A stretch of DNA of 64,000 nucleotides, taken from contig JBNFNA010000005.1 of assembly GCA_049941595.1 (NCBI GenBank), positions 1-64,000 of the forward strand, given 5' to 3'. The translations under genes and the position numbers were made by a program. Under the pieces are notes generated by a model, which did no database searches, was not told where the DNA came from, and saw only the letters and a list, made by a program, of their open reading frames with translations. Positions 26,866 to 35,989 of this stretch are shown piece by piece. Positions within the stretch are counted from its first letter, which is position 1. Each line of letters opens with the position of its first letter. This DNA is from Pasteurella sp049941595 (GTDB taxonomy: Bacteria > Pseudomonadota > Gammaproteobacteria > Enterobacterales > Pasteurellaceae).

Positions 26866-28287
26866 ATGAATAAAGAAATTAAAACTCAGGTTGTGGTATT
26901 AGGTGCGGGTCCAGCAGGTTATTCAGCAGCATTCCGTTGTGCAGACTTAGGTTTAGAAACTGTTATTGTTGAGCGTTATTCAACTTTAGGTGGTGTGTGT
27001 TTAAACGTAGGTTGTATCCCATCAAAAGCGTTATTGCACGTTGCTAAAGTGATTGAAGAAGCAAAAGCACTTGCTGAACACGGTATCGTTTTCGGTGAGC
27101 CAAGCACAGATGTAAATAAAATCCGTGGCTGGAAAGAAAAAGTTATTGGCCAATTAACTGGCGGTTTAGCGGGTATGGCTAAACAGCGTAAAGTACAAGT
27201 AGTAAATGGTTACGGTAAATTCTCAGGTCCTAACACAATTATCGTTGCGGGTGAAGAAGGTGAAACTACAATCAAATTTGATAACGCAATTATTGCGGCT
27301 GGTTCACGTCCAATCCAATTACCATTTATTCCACACGAAGATCCACGGATTTGGGATTCAACAGATGCACTTAAATTAAAAGAAGTGCCAGAAAACCTAT
27401 TAATTATGGGTGGTGGTATTATCGGTCTTGAAATGGGTACTGTTTACCACGCATTAGGTTCAAAAATTGATGTAGTTGAAATGTTTGATCAAGTTATCCC
27501 AGCTGCGGATAAAGATATTGTTCAAATTTACACCAAACGTGTATCTAAGAAATTCAATTTATTATTAGAAACCAAAGTGACTGCAGTTGAAGCGAAAGAA
27601 GATGGTATCTACGTTTCAATGGAAGGCAAAGCGGCGACAGAAACTCGCCGTTATGATGCAGTGCTTGTAGCTATCGGTCGTGTACCAAACGGTAAATTAA
27701 TCGATGCTGGCGTAGCGGGTGTTGAAGTTGACGATCGTGGTTTCATCCGTACAGATAAACAAATGCGTACAAACGTGCCACACATCTTCGCTATCGGTGA
27801 TATTGTTGGTCAACCAATGTTAGCACACAAAGGTGTTCACGAAGGCCACGTTGCAGCAGAAGTTATCGCTGGAATGAAACACTACTTCGATCCAAAAGTT
27901 ATTCCTTCAATTGCTTACACTGAGCCAGAAGTTGCTTGGGTGGGTAAAACTGAGAAAGAATGTAAAGCTGAAGGTATTAACTACGAAGTGGCTAAGTTCC
28001 CTTGGGCTGCTTCAGGTCGTGCAATCGCATCTGACTGTGCAGATGGTATGACGAAATTAATCTTCGATAAAGATACTCACCGCGTAATTGGTGGTGCAAT
28101 CGTTGGTACTAACGGTGGTGAATTGTTAGGTGAAATCGGTCTTGCGATTGAAATGGGTTGCGATGCAGAAGATTTAGCATTAACTATCCACGCTCACCCA
28201 ACATTACACGAATCAGTTGGTTTAGCAGCAGAAGTATTTGAAGGTTCAATTACTGACTTGCCAAATCCAAAAGCGAAGAAAAAATAA
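26866..28287 (+). CDS. lpdA: Dihydrolipoamide dehydrogenase (E3)
   Basis: This 473-residue FAD flavoprotein reoxidises lipoyl groups of the pyruvate dehydrogenase complex and passes electrons to NAD. It has the FAD-binding GAGPAGYSAAFR, the redox disulfide GGVCLNVGCIPSKAL (cysteines near 44 and 49), the NAD-binding GGGIIGLEMG, and the catalytic His in HAHPTLHE near 445. The ATG at 26866 has CGAGG upstream and the canonical N-terminus MNKEIKTQVVV; the frame extends to 26848 without homology. E3 may also serve 2-oxoglutarate dehydrogenase. Confidence 0.97.
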   Translation: MNKEIKTQVVVLGAGPAGYSAAFRCADLGLETVIVERYSTLGGVCLNVGCIPSKALLHVAKVIEEAKALAEHGIVFGEPSTDVNKIRGWKEKVIGQLTGGLAGMAKQRKVQVVNGYGKFSGPNTIIVAGEEGETTIKFDNAIIAAGSRPIQLPFIPHEDPRIWDSTDALKLKEVPENLLIMGGGIIGLEMGTVYHALGSKIDVVEMFDQVIPAADKDIVQIYTKRVSKKFNLLLETKVTAVEAKEDGIYVSMEGKAATETRRYDAVLVAIGRVPNGKLIDAGVAGVEVDDRGFIRTDKQMRTNVPHIFAIGDIVGQPMLAHKGVHEGHVAAEVIAGMKHYFDPKVIPSIAYTEPEVAWVGKTEKECKAEGINYEVAKFPWAASGRAIASDCADGMTKLIFDKDTHRVIGGAIVGTNGGELLGEIGLAIEMGCDAEDLALTIHAHPTLHESVGLAAEVFEGSITDLPNPKAKKK

Positions 28288-28306
28288 TCGCTTTGATTAA
28301 ATAATT

Positions 28307-28352
28307 AGCCACCTTTGCTATTTCAATATTGAGATGCAAAGGTGGCTTTTTT
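28307..28352 (+). terminator. Rho-independent terminator after lpdA
   Basis: A perfect 12-bp stem AGCCACCTTTGC/GCAAAGGTGGCT with a 17-nt loop and a run of T. Confidence 0.9.
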
Positions 28353-28487
28353 ATTGGTTTATTTTGTAAGGTTGAGGAATAGATTAAATTGCGTAAAGCA
28401 CTAAACCTGAATATATATCAGCGACACTTATCCTAATTTATATCACAAAATTTTAAAAATTTTGACCGCACTTTTATAAGCACACCA

Positions 28488-28937
28488 TTAGGCAGCAAAA
28501 CGCATTTTGTGTTTCGGTTTAATTTGATGAATGGTATTGGTTACTGTGCCAACGATAGGCAAGTTTAACCAATTATCTGTTTTAATATTTTCTTGCGTTG
28601 AATCCAAAGCAAAGAAAATAAATTCATTATTCTGATGAATCATAAACTCGTAGACTTGGAATTGTGAGTTGATTTCAAGTACGATCAAATCGCCAACAGA
28701 TAAGCTGTCACTTTTTTCTACCACGAGCATATCATCCACTTCAATTCCCCAAGCTAATAAATTGGGGTTGGTTACTCGAATAAAACAGGTTTGTTGTGGG
28801 CGCTTCACGCAATAGAGGTTAAGATCTAATTTTTTACTAAAATTCAAACGAGAGTTTTGCACATCATCATAATAAGGCAAGTGGCGACAAGGCAATGCAT
28901 TATCATTCATCGTTAAGTTATGTGTCATTGTATTCAT
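28488..28937 (-). CDS. UmuD-like protein lacking the peptidase residues
   Basis: This protein of about 149 residues aligns by eye with UmuD/ImpA (S24 fold): KKLDLN, FIRVTNPNLLAWGIEVDDMLVVEK, VGDLIVLEINSQFQVYEF and IVGTVTNTIHQIK match UmuD's core strands. The catalytic GDSM is NPNL and the catalytic Lys region VKKL is VYEF, so both Ser and Lys are missing. No Cys-Gly cleavage site is obvious at the N-terminus. Two LexA boxes lie directly upstream, so it should be SOS-induced. No umuC-type polymerase gene is adjacent. ATG 28937 is best spaced from GAGG; ATG 28940 and GTG 28949 are alternatives. Confidence 0.75.
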   Translation of the reverse strand: MNTMTHNLTMNDNALPCRHLPYYDDVQNSRLNFSKKLDLNLYCVKRPQQTCFIRVTNPNLLAWGIEVDDMLVVEKSDSLSVGDLIVLEINSQFQVYEFMIHQNNEFIFFALDSTQENIKTDNWLNLPIVGTVTNTIHQIKPKHKMRFAA

Positions 28938-28960
28938 CATTATCCTCACTATAAAATAAA

Positions 28961-28976
28961 CTGGTTATTTATACAG
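28961..28976 (-). promoter_or_regulatory. LexA (SOS) box 1
   Basis: CTG-N10-CAG (CTGGTTATTTATACAG) lies 24 bp upstream of the UmuD-like start, with an AT-rich core as in the LexA consensus. Confidence 0.8.
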
Positions 28977-28984
28977 TTAAATGA

Positions 28985-29004
28985 TACTGTTGTTATATAC
29001 AGTA
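28985..29004 (-). promoter_or_regulatory. LexA (SOS) box 2
   Basis: TACTGTTGTTATATACAGTA is a near-consensus 20-bp LexA operator (TACTGTATATATATACAGTA), 10 bp from box 1. Tandem boxes suggest tight, cooperative repression. Confidence 0.88.
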
Positions 29005-29301
29005 AGTCAATAGTAATTTGTTAAAAAATGTACTTTTTTAGCTTATTTAATATTCTTGATATTAAGCGATGAGAGGGGATGTAAAATGAGATTGATTTTA
29101 TTCAAAAAAATCATCGAAAAAATGAAAAAGTTTTAATCATAGAAAGAAAATTTGTCATATCAGATTAAAAATATCGTTAAAAAGTAAAAATTAATATTTT
29201 CTTTAATTAAAATTTAAGCTATCTTTAATCTCGTTTGGGGGATCAAGCACTTGATCTGAATATTTACTGCAAATTTTGCATAACACTTCGTGATAAAAAT
29301 T
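29005..29301 (+). promoter_or_regulatory. AT-rich leader of sstT
   Basis: No gene is seen. The stretch holds the sstT promoter region by position, a palindrome at 29241-29256 (listed separately) and no recognised operator. No strong Shine-Dalgarno precedes sstT. Confidence 0.4.
29241..29256. repeat. Operator-like palindrome upstream of sstT
   Basis: GATCAAG-CA-CTTGATC is a 7-bp inverted repeat with a 2-bp centre, 45 bp before the sstT start. It could be a repressor operator or a short mRNA hairpin near the ribosome site. Confidence 0.55.
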
Positions 29302-30543
29302 ATGAATCTATCTCGTTTATTTGCTTTTTTTTTCCAAGGCAATTTAGTTAAGCGTATCTTTATTGGTCTTGTTCTCGGTTTAGTTGTTGCGTTAATTACA
29401 CCAACTTTACAACCGATTCTAGGTTTTAATCTTGCCCAAAAAGCCGGCGTTTTAGGAACGATTTTCGTACGTTCTTTACGTGCTGTTGCACCTATCCTGA
29501 TTTTCGTGTTAGTAATGGCTGCCATTGCGAATAAGAAAATTGGTGCGAAAAGCAATATGAAGTCTATTGTTGTTTTATATCTTTTAGGTACATTCTTAGC
29601 TGCGGCTACCGCAGTTGTGGCTGGTTTCTTATTCCCAAGCCAAGTGGCTTTAGCAAATCAAGAAGATATCACTGCTGCACCACAAGGCGTTGCTGAAGTT
29701 CTTCTTACTTTAGTATTTAACCTTGTTGATAACCCATTAAATGCGTTATTTAAAGCAAACTTTATCGGTGTGTTAGCGTGGTCTATCGGGTTAGGTTTAG
29801 CGTTGCGTCACGCTGCTGATACCACAAAAACAATGATTGCTGATTTAGCAGAAGCGGTTTCAAAAATCGTTTATGTCATTATTTCATTTGCGCCGATTGG
29901 TGTATTTGGTTTAGTGAGTGAAACACTTGCAGATAAAGGTTTAGCGGCATTAGGTGGCTATATCCAATTATTATTCGTGTTAATTGGTACAATGCTATTT
30001 GTTGCATTCGTGGTTAACCCAATTTTAGTGTTCTGGAAAATCCGTCATAACCCATATCCATTAGTGTGGACTTGTGTGCGTGAAAGTGGTGTAACTGCGT
30101 TCTTTACACGTAGTTCAGCAGCAAATATTCCTGTGAATATCAACCTTGCAAGACGCTTAAATTTAGATGAAGAAACCTATTCTGTGTCTATTCCACTTGG
30201 TGCAACTATTAATATGGCGGGCGCAGCAATCACAGTAACAATTTTAACCTTAGCCGCTGTGCATACTTTAGGAATTGAAGTGTCTTTCTTTAGCGCATTA
30301 TTATTGAGCGTAGTTGCAAGTGTGTGTGCTTGTGGTGCTTCTGGTGTTGCAGGTGGTTCATTACTTTTAATTCCATTAGCGTGTAGCTTATTTGGTGTTC
30401 CAGACAGTATTGCAGCACAAATGATCGGTGTGGGTTTCGTGATTGGTATTTTACAAGACTCAACTGAAACGGCATTAAACTCATCAACTGACGTATTATT
30501 TACTGCAGCAGCTTCAATTGCGGAACAAAATAAAAATGCATAA
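29302..30543 (+). CDS. sstT: Serine/threonine:sodium symporter SstT
   Basis: This is a 413-residue member of the dicarboxylate/amino acid:cation symporter family that imports serine and threonine with sodium. Family hallmarks are the hairpin serine motif (FFTRSSAANIPVN), the unwound helix SIPLGATINMAGAAIT, and GASGVAGGSLLLIPLA followed by QDSTETALNSSTDV. About eight membrane helices plus two re-entrant loops are expected. I prefer the ATG at 29302; GTG at 29290 adds four residues. Confidence 0.95.
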   Translation: MNLSRLFAFFFQGNLVKRIFIGLVLGLVVALITPTLQPILGFNLAQKAGVLGTIFVRSLRAVAPILIFVLVMAAIANKKIGAKSNMKSIVVLYLLGTFLAAATAVVAGFLFPSQVALANQEDITAAPQGVAEVLLTLVFNLVDNPLNALFKANFIGVLAWSIGLGLALRHAADTTKTMIADLAEAVSKIVYVIISFAPIGVFGLVSETLADKGLAALGGYIQLLFVLIGTMLFVAFVVNPILVFWKIRHNPYPLVWTCVRESGVTAFFTRSSAANIPVNINLARRLNLDEETYSVSIPLGATINMAGAAITVTILTLAAVHTLGIEVSFFSALLLSVVASVCACGASGVAGGSLLLIPLACSLFGVPDSIAAQMIGVGFVIGILQDSTETALNSSTDVLFTAAASIAEQNKNA

Positions 30544-30564
30544 GCATTAATTAGTGCTAAATAT

Positions 30565-30591
30565 AAAAGCGGATTTCGGTCCGCTTTTTTT
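30565..30591 (+). terminator. Rho-independent terminator after sstT
   Basis: AAAAGCGGA/TCCGCTTTT stem with a 6-nt loop and a T run. Confidence 0.88.
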
Positions 30592-30692
30592 ATGCCTGTC
30601 TTCTTGAAAATAATCCTCAATATTCTTATATACAAAGTGCGGTCTAATTTGCTAGACTTTTCTCAATATTATACCTAATAAGGAGAACAACA

Positions 30693-31616
30693 ATGGATTT
30701 CATCAATGGCTTACCTATCGCCACAATTTTCTTTATTGTGCTTGTGATTTTTGTGCTGTATTCCACGCTAAAAACAGTCCCTCAAGGCTACCACTGGACA
30801 ATTGAGCGTTTTGGTCGCTACACGCGAACGTTAACTCCAGGTTTGAACTTTGTCGTTCCTTTTATTGATCGTGTTGGCCGTCGTATCAATATGATGGAAC
30901 AAGTATTGGATATCCCATCACAAGAAGTCATCTCAAAAGATAACGCGAATGTATCAATTGATGCGGTATGTTTTGTACAAGTGATTGATGCTCGCAATGC
31001 TGCTTATGAAGTCAATCACTTAGAGCAAGCAATCATCAATTTAACGATGACTAATATCCGTACTGTGCTTGGTTCTATGGAATTAGATGAAATGTTATCG
31101 CAACGTGATTCTATCAACAGTCGTTTGTTATCTATTGTAGATGAAGCGACTAACCCTTGGGGAATTAAGGTTACACGTATTGAAATTCGTGATGTGCGCC
31201 CGCCACAAGAATTGATAGCAGCGATGAATGCACAAATGAAAGCAGAGCGTAATAAACGTGCTGATATTTTAGAAGCAGAAGGTGTGCGTCAGGCTGAAAT
31301 TTTACGTGCAGAAGGGGATAAACAAGCACGTATCTTAAAAGCAGAAGGGGAACGTCAAGAAGCCTTCTTACAAGCAGAAGCTCGTGAGCGTGCGGCAGAA
31401 GCGGAAGCTCGTGCAACGCAAATGGTATCTGATGCCATTGCAAGCGGTGATACCAAAGCAATTAACTACTTTATTGCTCAAAAATATACTGAAGCATTAA
31501 AAGAAATTGGTGGTTCAGAAAACAGCAAAGTGGTGTTAATGCCGTTAGAAGCTGGCAATTTAATTGGCTCAATCGCAGGTATTTCTGAATTATTAAAAGG
31601 TGATAAAAAAGCCTAG
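30693..31616 (+). CDS. qmcA: QmcA-like SPFH/Band 7 (stomatin family) membrane protein
   Basis: This 307-residue protein has one N-terminal membrane helix (near 8-26), a Band 7/SPFH domain (VPQGYHWTIERFGRYTRTL through EIRDVRPPQEL) and a long Ala/Glu/Arg-rich coiled coil (near 180-250). SPFH proteins form large membrane-bound oligomeric cages; QmcA is an FtsH-HflKC-associated paralogue in E. coli. GGAG precedes the ATG. The gene is followed by nfeD, the usual SPFH-NfeD partnership. Confidence 0.92.
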   Translation: MDFINGLPIATIFFIVLVIFVLYSTLKTVPQGYHWTIERFGRYTRTLTPGLNFVVPFIDRVGRRINMMEQVLDIPSQEVISKDNANVSIDAVCFVQVIDARNAAYEVNHLEQAIINLTMTNIRTVLGSMELDEMLSQRDSINSRLLSIVDEATNPWGIKVTRIEIRDVRPPQELIAAMNAQMKAERNKRADILEAEGVRQAEILRAEGDKQARILKAEGERQEAFLQAEARERAAEAEARATQMVSDAIASGDTKAINYFIAQKYTEALKEIGGSENSKVVLMPLEAGNLIGSIAGISELLKGDKKA

Positions 31617-31638
31617 TAATAGGTAAGTGAGGTTAAAT

Positions 31639-32088
31639 ATGGAATGGTTTTCCACTTGGAGCCTTTGGCATTGGCTCATTCTGGGTTTTGTGCTGTTAAT
31701 TGCAGAACTGTTACTACCTGGCGTGTTTTTACTTTGGTGGGGATTGGCAGCCATTGTGATTGCGGGTGTAATGGCCATATTTCCAAGTTTATCTTTAACC
31801 ACACTATCGATTAGTTATGCAGTATTAGCGTTGATTTTGAGTGTGGTGTGGTGGAAATATCAGCACAGTAAAGATAAAGTGGAACAATCACATTCAGCGT
31901 TAAATCAACGAGATCACGCAATGCTCGGTACCAAAGGCACAGTGCAAGAAATTTCGGCTAATGGTATCGGGCGAGGTCATTTTGGTGATACTACTTGGCG
32001 CATTCACGGCAACGATCTTTCTGTCGGCGATTTAATCGAGGTTGAACGCGTTGAAGGGATTACATTACACGTTAAAAAAGTGAATTAA
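31639..32088 (+). CDS. NfeD-like membrane protein
   Basis: This 149-residue protein has two or three membrane helices (near 10-27, 31-48 and 51-68). A C-terminal NfeD OB-fold follows, with LGTKGTVQEISANGIGRGHFGDTTWRIHG. NfeD proteins associate with the neighbouring SPFH protein and are thought to help it oligomerise. The start ATG 31639 follows GTGAGG; GTG 31627 would add four residues. Confidence 0.9.
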   Translation: MEWFSTWSLWHWLILGFVLLIAELLLPGVFLLWWGLAAIVIAGVMAIFPSLSLTTLSISYAVLALILSVVWWKYQHSKDKVEQSHSALNQRDHAMLGTKGTVQEISANGIGRGHFGDTTWRIHGNDLSVGDLIEVERVEGITLHVKKVN

Positions 32089-32094
32089 AAGGTT

Positions 32095-32712
32095 ATGAAT
32101 CATCTTATTATTTTTGCCCATCCAAATAGCCAAACCAGTTTTAACCGCGCAATGTTGGATGCTGTTGTGCAAGCTAGTCAAACGCAAGATGTACACACGG
32201 TTGTACGCGATCTTTATACACTTAATTTTAATCCTGTTTTATCTTGGGAAGAAATGCAGGCGGTCTATCAAGAAATTATTCCTGCAGAAGTGAAATTTGA
32301 GCATCAGCTCATTCAAAATGCAGATTTAATTACTTTGATTTATCCGCTATGGTGGATGGGATTTCCTGCAATTTTAAAAGGCTATTTAGATCGTGTATTA
32401 AGTTATGGATTTGCTTATAAAATGGGCGATGAAGGGCAGTCAATAGGCTTACTTGGCGATAAAAAAATGCAACAATTTATCACGATTGGCAATAATGTAG
32501 AGAATTATCAAGGATTGGGCTTTACTCAATCCTTGAAAGATTGTTTAGTGGACGGCTTATTTAATTATTGTGGAATTACCGATATTCAACACGAATTTTT
32601 CGGTGATATTCACATTATTGATGATGCGGTTCGCCAAGCAATGTTACAAACGGTAGCTGAAAAAACACAGCAAAATTTGACCCCACTTTTAGAGAAAAAG
32701 AATGACAACTGA
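32095..32712 (+). CDS. NAD(P)H dehydrogenase (quinone)-type flavoprotein, KefF/YwrO family
   Basis: This 205-residue flavodoxin-fold protein begins with the FMN-binding loop (IIFAHPNSQTSFNRAML) and contains LIYPLWWMGFPAILKGYLDRVLSYGFAY, diagnostic of the NQO1/KefF/MdaB superfamily. It probably reduces quinones by two electrons with NAD(P)H as a detoxifying enzyme. No kefC gene is near, so a KefF role is not supported. Its last 11 bases overlap the next gene. Confidence 0.88.
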   Translation: MNHLIIFAHPNSQTSFNRAMLDAVVQASQTQDVHTVVRDLYTLNFNPVLSWEEMQAVYQEIIPAEVKFEHQLIQNADLITLIYPLWWMGFPAILKGYLDRVLSYGFAYKMGDEGQSIGLLGDKKMQQFITIGNNVENYQGLGFTQSLKDCLVDGLFNYCGITDIQHEFFGDIHIIDDAVRQAMLQTVAEKTQQNLTPLLEKKNDN

Positions 32713-33289
32713 AAATCAATTAAATCACTTTTCAATGATTAGTCGCCTTTTCGGCAATTTATTTTATCGTTCACCTTGTGATTCTATTTTAGCCAACGTC
32801 TTTGCGTGGTTGCAGCAGAAAGGCTTAACCTCACTTTGGGCATTAGATACAGATGCACAAAGCCAACAAGCGATTGATAGCTTACAAATGCCGTTAGATT
32901 TAACCGCACTTGATAAAGAATACCAAAAATTATTTGGTGGTGAGAATCCACAGATTAGTCCAAAAATTAGCGCATACGGTGTTGATGTTGACGCATTTGT
33001 GAATTTCAGAAAAACACGTGGAATGTCAGAAGTGGAAAGTGCGGATCATTTTGCGTTACTTTTATTAACCGCTTCTTGGATCGAAGATAATTTAGATTCA
33101 GTTGCGGCGCAGCACGCGTTTTTTGAGCAATTCTTATTGCCTTGTGCAAGCAAATTTCTTACGCAAGTTGAAAGCAAAGCTACTTTACCTTTCTATCGTT
33201 CATTAGCGTTATTGTCAAAAGAGATTTTGGCAGCAATGGCAGATGAGTTAGAAGAGGAAACTGAAGCAACCACGGAATACTCTGACTGA
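32702..33289 (+). CDS. TorD/DmsD-family redox-enzyme maturation chaperone
   Basis: This 195-residue all-helical protein has the family's features: the N-terminal ISRLFGNLFYRSPC, LDKEYQKLFGG near residues 68-78 and the SADHFALLLLTASWI helix. Such chaperones bind twin-arginine signal peptides of molybdoenzymes of the DMSO/TMAO reductase type. No reductase gene is present in the window. It overlaps the quinone reductase gene, so the pair is probably an operon. A DUS is read as LTAL near residue 65. The C-terminus is acidic. Confidence 0.85.
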   Translation: MTTENQLNHFSMISRLFGNLFYRSPCDSILANVFAWLQQKGLTSLWALDTDAQSQQAIDSLQMPLDLTALDKEYQKLFGGENPQISPKISAYGVDVDAFVNFRKTRGMSEVESADHFALLLLTASWIEDNLDSVAAQHAFFEQFLLPCASKFLTQVESKATLPFYRSLALLSKEILAAMADELEEETEATTEYSD

Positions 33290-33300
33290 ATTGAGAAAAG

Positions 33301-33330
33301 AAAAAGCAGATATTAAGATCTGCTTTTTTT
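33301..33330. terminator. Bidirectional terminator between convergent genes
   Basis: AAAAAGCAGAT/ATCTGCTTTTT stem with a 6-nt loop. A flanks on one side and T on the other serve both the torD-like gene and lpxL. Confidence 0.88.
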
Positions 33331-33374
33331 ATCGCTATTTTTACCGCACTTTTCAGTATTTTGCCTGTTTAAAA

Positions 33375-34313
33375 TTATTCATCGTACAAGCTTGGTTGAT
33401 TTTCATCAGGGCGTGTTTTGAAACGACGATGTAGCCACATATATTGTTCAGCGCCTTGCATAATCTCAGTTTCAACCACTTTATTCATCCGAATTGCGAT
33501 ACTGGTTTCATCGGTAATATCTGAAAAATCCACTGGTGGTGAAATTTTCACGGTATAACCTGAACCGTCGGCATTGCGTAATGGTGAAAAGGGAATCACT
33601 TTGCTTGCTGGTGATGATTTTAATAAGTAATAACTTCCAGTTGTTGTTGCTGCATCCGGTACTGCAAAAAAGGGCACAAATACCGCATTTTTACGACCGT
33701 AGTCGTGATCTGGTGCATACCAAATAATTTCCCCTTGGCGCAATGCGCGAATCATTCCGCGTAGGTCTTTACGATCCAACATATCTTTATTAGAACGTAA
33801 ACGCCCTTGCACTTGTAGCCAATCCATTACTGGGTTATCGTTTGGACGATAAACGCCAATGCCGGGTTGATGTAAGCCGACAATGCGTGCACCCAGTTCT
33901 AGCGTTAAGAAATGCACGCCAACAAGAATGATCCCGTCTTGTTTATATTGTTTAAGATATTCTAGTCCTTCAATTTTTGACCATTTTCTGATTCGTTTAT
34001 CAGACCAAAACCACGCCATACCTGTTTCGATAATTGCCATACCGGTTGCTTTTAGGTTTGCCTGCAATAAGTCTTCGATTTGTTGCTCTGAATAATGAGG
34101 GAAACAGAGTTGTAAGTTTCGTCTTGCGATTTTGGCTCGACGTTTGCCTACACTTAACTTCGTGAGTAGCCAGCCAAGCCCGTTGCCGATTTTAAGCAAT
34201 ACAGGATAGGGTAAACAGAGGATTAAACGCCATAAACCAACGCCTAACCAAAATCCCCAATGTTTTGGCTTTAAGAATGCTTTTTGAAATGTAGGTAATT
34301 TATAATTTGCCAT
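33375..34313 (-). CDS. lpxL: Lipid A late acyltransferase (HtrB/LpxL)
   Basis: This 312-residue inner-membrane acyltransferase adds a secondary acyl chain to Kdo2-lipid IVA. An N-terminal hydrophobic anchor (WGFWLGVGLWRLILCLPYPVLL) precedes the catalytic H-x4-E motif (VHFLTLE near residue 135) and the YRPNDNPVMDW and DHDYGRKNAVFVPFF blocks. It is very similar, as I recall, to H. influenzae HtrB, which also lies divergent from the heptose gene hldE. HtrB affects serum and peptide resistance in Haemophilus, a functional match to Sap. Confidence 0.93.
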   Translation of the reverse strand: MANYKLPTFQKAFLKPKHWGFWLGVGLWRLILCLPYPVLLKIGNGLGWLLTKLSVGKRRAKIARRNLQLCFPHYSEQQIEDLLQANLKATGMAIIETGMAWFWSDKRIRKWSKIEGLEYLKQYKQDGIILVGVHFLTLELGARIVGLHQPGIGVYRPNDNPVMDWLQVQGRLRSNKDMLDRKDLRGMIRALRQGEIIWYAPDHDYGRKNAVFVPFFAVPDAATTTGSYYLLKSSPASKVIPFSPLRNADGSGYTVKISPPVDFSDITDETSIAIRMNKVVETEIMQGAEQYMWLHRRFKTRPDENQPSLYDE

Positions 34314-34533
34314 AAAATCGTTTTAGTATCTTGAGTGATCAGCCGAACACAATAAAAATAGGTTGAATATGAATATTGCAGATTATCGCATAAATAGGGC
34401 GTGAATATTACTAGTTATCTAATAATAAGCAAAGCGATCTTGTAAAAAGTCGGGGTATTTCATTGAATTTGAGGGGAAATAGCGTTTTTCCTATGTTAAA
34501 ATTAGCAAAATTTTTTACAAAGAGAGAAATCAA

Positions 34534-35964
34534 ATGTTTCAATATTCAGCAGAATTTCAAAAAGCAAAAGTCTTAGTATTGGGTGATGTGATGCTCGATC
34601 GCTATTGGTTTGGTGCAACCAATCGTATTTCACCAGAAGCACCGGTACCAGTAGTTCGAGTTCAAGATAATGAAGAGCGTGCTGGTGGTGCGGCTAACGT
34701 GGCAATGAATATTGCTTCACTTAATGTGCCAGTGAAATTATTGGGCTTAACAGGTCAAGATGAAGCGGGCTCTGCATTAGCAGGCTTGCTTGCAAAAAAT
34801 CGTATAGATTGTGATTTCGTTAAATTACATACTCACCCAACTATCACTAAACTTCGTATTTTATCCCGTCATCAACAATTACTGCGTTTAGATTTCGAAG
34901 AAGATTTTCAAAATGTTACTAGCGATGAATTATTAGAAAAACTAGAAAGTGCGGTGCAAAATTACGGTGCTTTAGTGCTTTCAGATTACGGCAAAGGCAC
35001 ATTAAATCAAGTGCAAGCAATGATCCAAGTGGCACGTAAAGCGAATATTCCAGTATTAATTGATCCAAAAGGCACGGATTTTGAACGTTATCGTGGTGCA
35101 ACATTATTGACCCCAAATATGTCAGAATTTGAAGCGGTTGTCGGTAAATGTAATTCCGAAGAAGAAATTATCGAAAAAGGCTTGAAGTTAATTGAACGCA
35201 TTGATTTAACCGCTTTATTAGTCACACGCTCAGAAAAAGGAATGACCTTACTACGTCCAAATCAACCCGCATTCCATTTAGCGACAGAAGCGAAAGAGGT
35301 GTTCGACGTAACAGGTGCTGGCGATACAGTGATCAGCGTGTTAGCAACTGCATTGGCAGATGGTCGAACGTTTGAAGAGGCTTGTTATTTAGCTAATGTC
35401 GCAGCGGGTATTGTAGTAGGTAAATTAGGTACCTCAACAGTGTCTACAGTGGAATTAGAAAATGCTATCCACGGCCGATCAAATACCGGTTTTGGTATTA
35501 TGAGTGAAGATGAATTAAAAGCGGTCGTCGCTCAAGCCAAAGCGCGTGGTGAGAAAATTGTGATGACGAATGGTTGCTTTGATATTCTTCACCCTGGTCA
35601 CGTTTCTTATTTAGAAAATGCACGCAAACTTGGCGATCGTTTGATCGTAGCTGTGAATAGCGATGATTCTGTAAAACGTTTAAAAGGCAAAACTCGCCCA
35701 ATCAATAATCTACAAGCACGTATGGCCGTTTTAGCAGGGCTTTCTTCAGTGGATTGGTTAGTGGAATTTACTGAAGACACACCGCAACGTTTAATCGGTG
35801 AAATTTTACCAGATTTACTTGTAAAAGGCGGTGATTATAGACCGGAAGATATCGCTGGCAGTCAAGAAGTTTGGGCAAACGGCGGCGATGTGCGTGTGTT
35901 GAATTTTGAAAATGGTTGTTCAACCAGTAATGTGATTAGTAAAATTCAGCAGTTAAAAGATTAA
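34534..35964 (+). CDS. hldE: HldE, bifunctional heptose-7-P kinase / heptose-1-P adenylyltransferase
   Basis: This 476-residue cytoplasmic enzyme makes ADP-D-glycero-heptose for the LOS inner core. The N-terminal ribokinase domain (about 1-318) ends with the anion hole VTGAGDTV near residue 265. The C-terminal cytidylyltransferase-like domain starts at TNGCFDILHPGHVSYL, with the HxGH motif near 354. Both domains are complete, so the gene is bifunctional as in E. coli. A DUS is read as Ser-Ala-Val near residue 140. AGAGAG precedes the ATG. Confidence 0.96.
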   Translation: MFQYSAEFQKAKVLVLGDVMLDRYWFGATNRISPEAPVPVVRVQDNEERAGGAANVAMNIASLNVPVKLLGLTGQDEAGSALAGLLAKNRIDCDFVKLHTHPTITKLRILSRHQQLLRLDFEEDFQNVTSDELLEKLESAVQNYGALVLSDYGKGTLNQVQAMIQVARKANIPVLIDPKGTDFERYRGATLLTPNMSEFEAVVGKCNSEEEIIEKGLKLIERIDLTALLVTRSEKGMTLLRPNQPAFHLATEAKEVFDVTGAGDTVISVLATALADGRTFEEACYLANVAAGIVVGKLGTSTVSTVELENAIHGRSNTGFGIMSEDELKAVVAQAKARGEKIVMTNGCFDILHPGHVSYLENARKLGDRLIVAVNSDDSVKRLKGKTRPINNLQARMAVLAGLSSVDWLVEFTEDTPQRLIGEILPDLLVKGGDYRPEDIAGSQEVWANGGDVRVLNFENGCSTSNVISKIQQLKD

Positions 35965-35989
35965 GCTTTTTTTGATCGTATATTAATTT

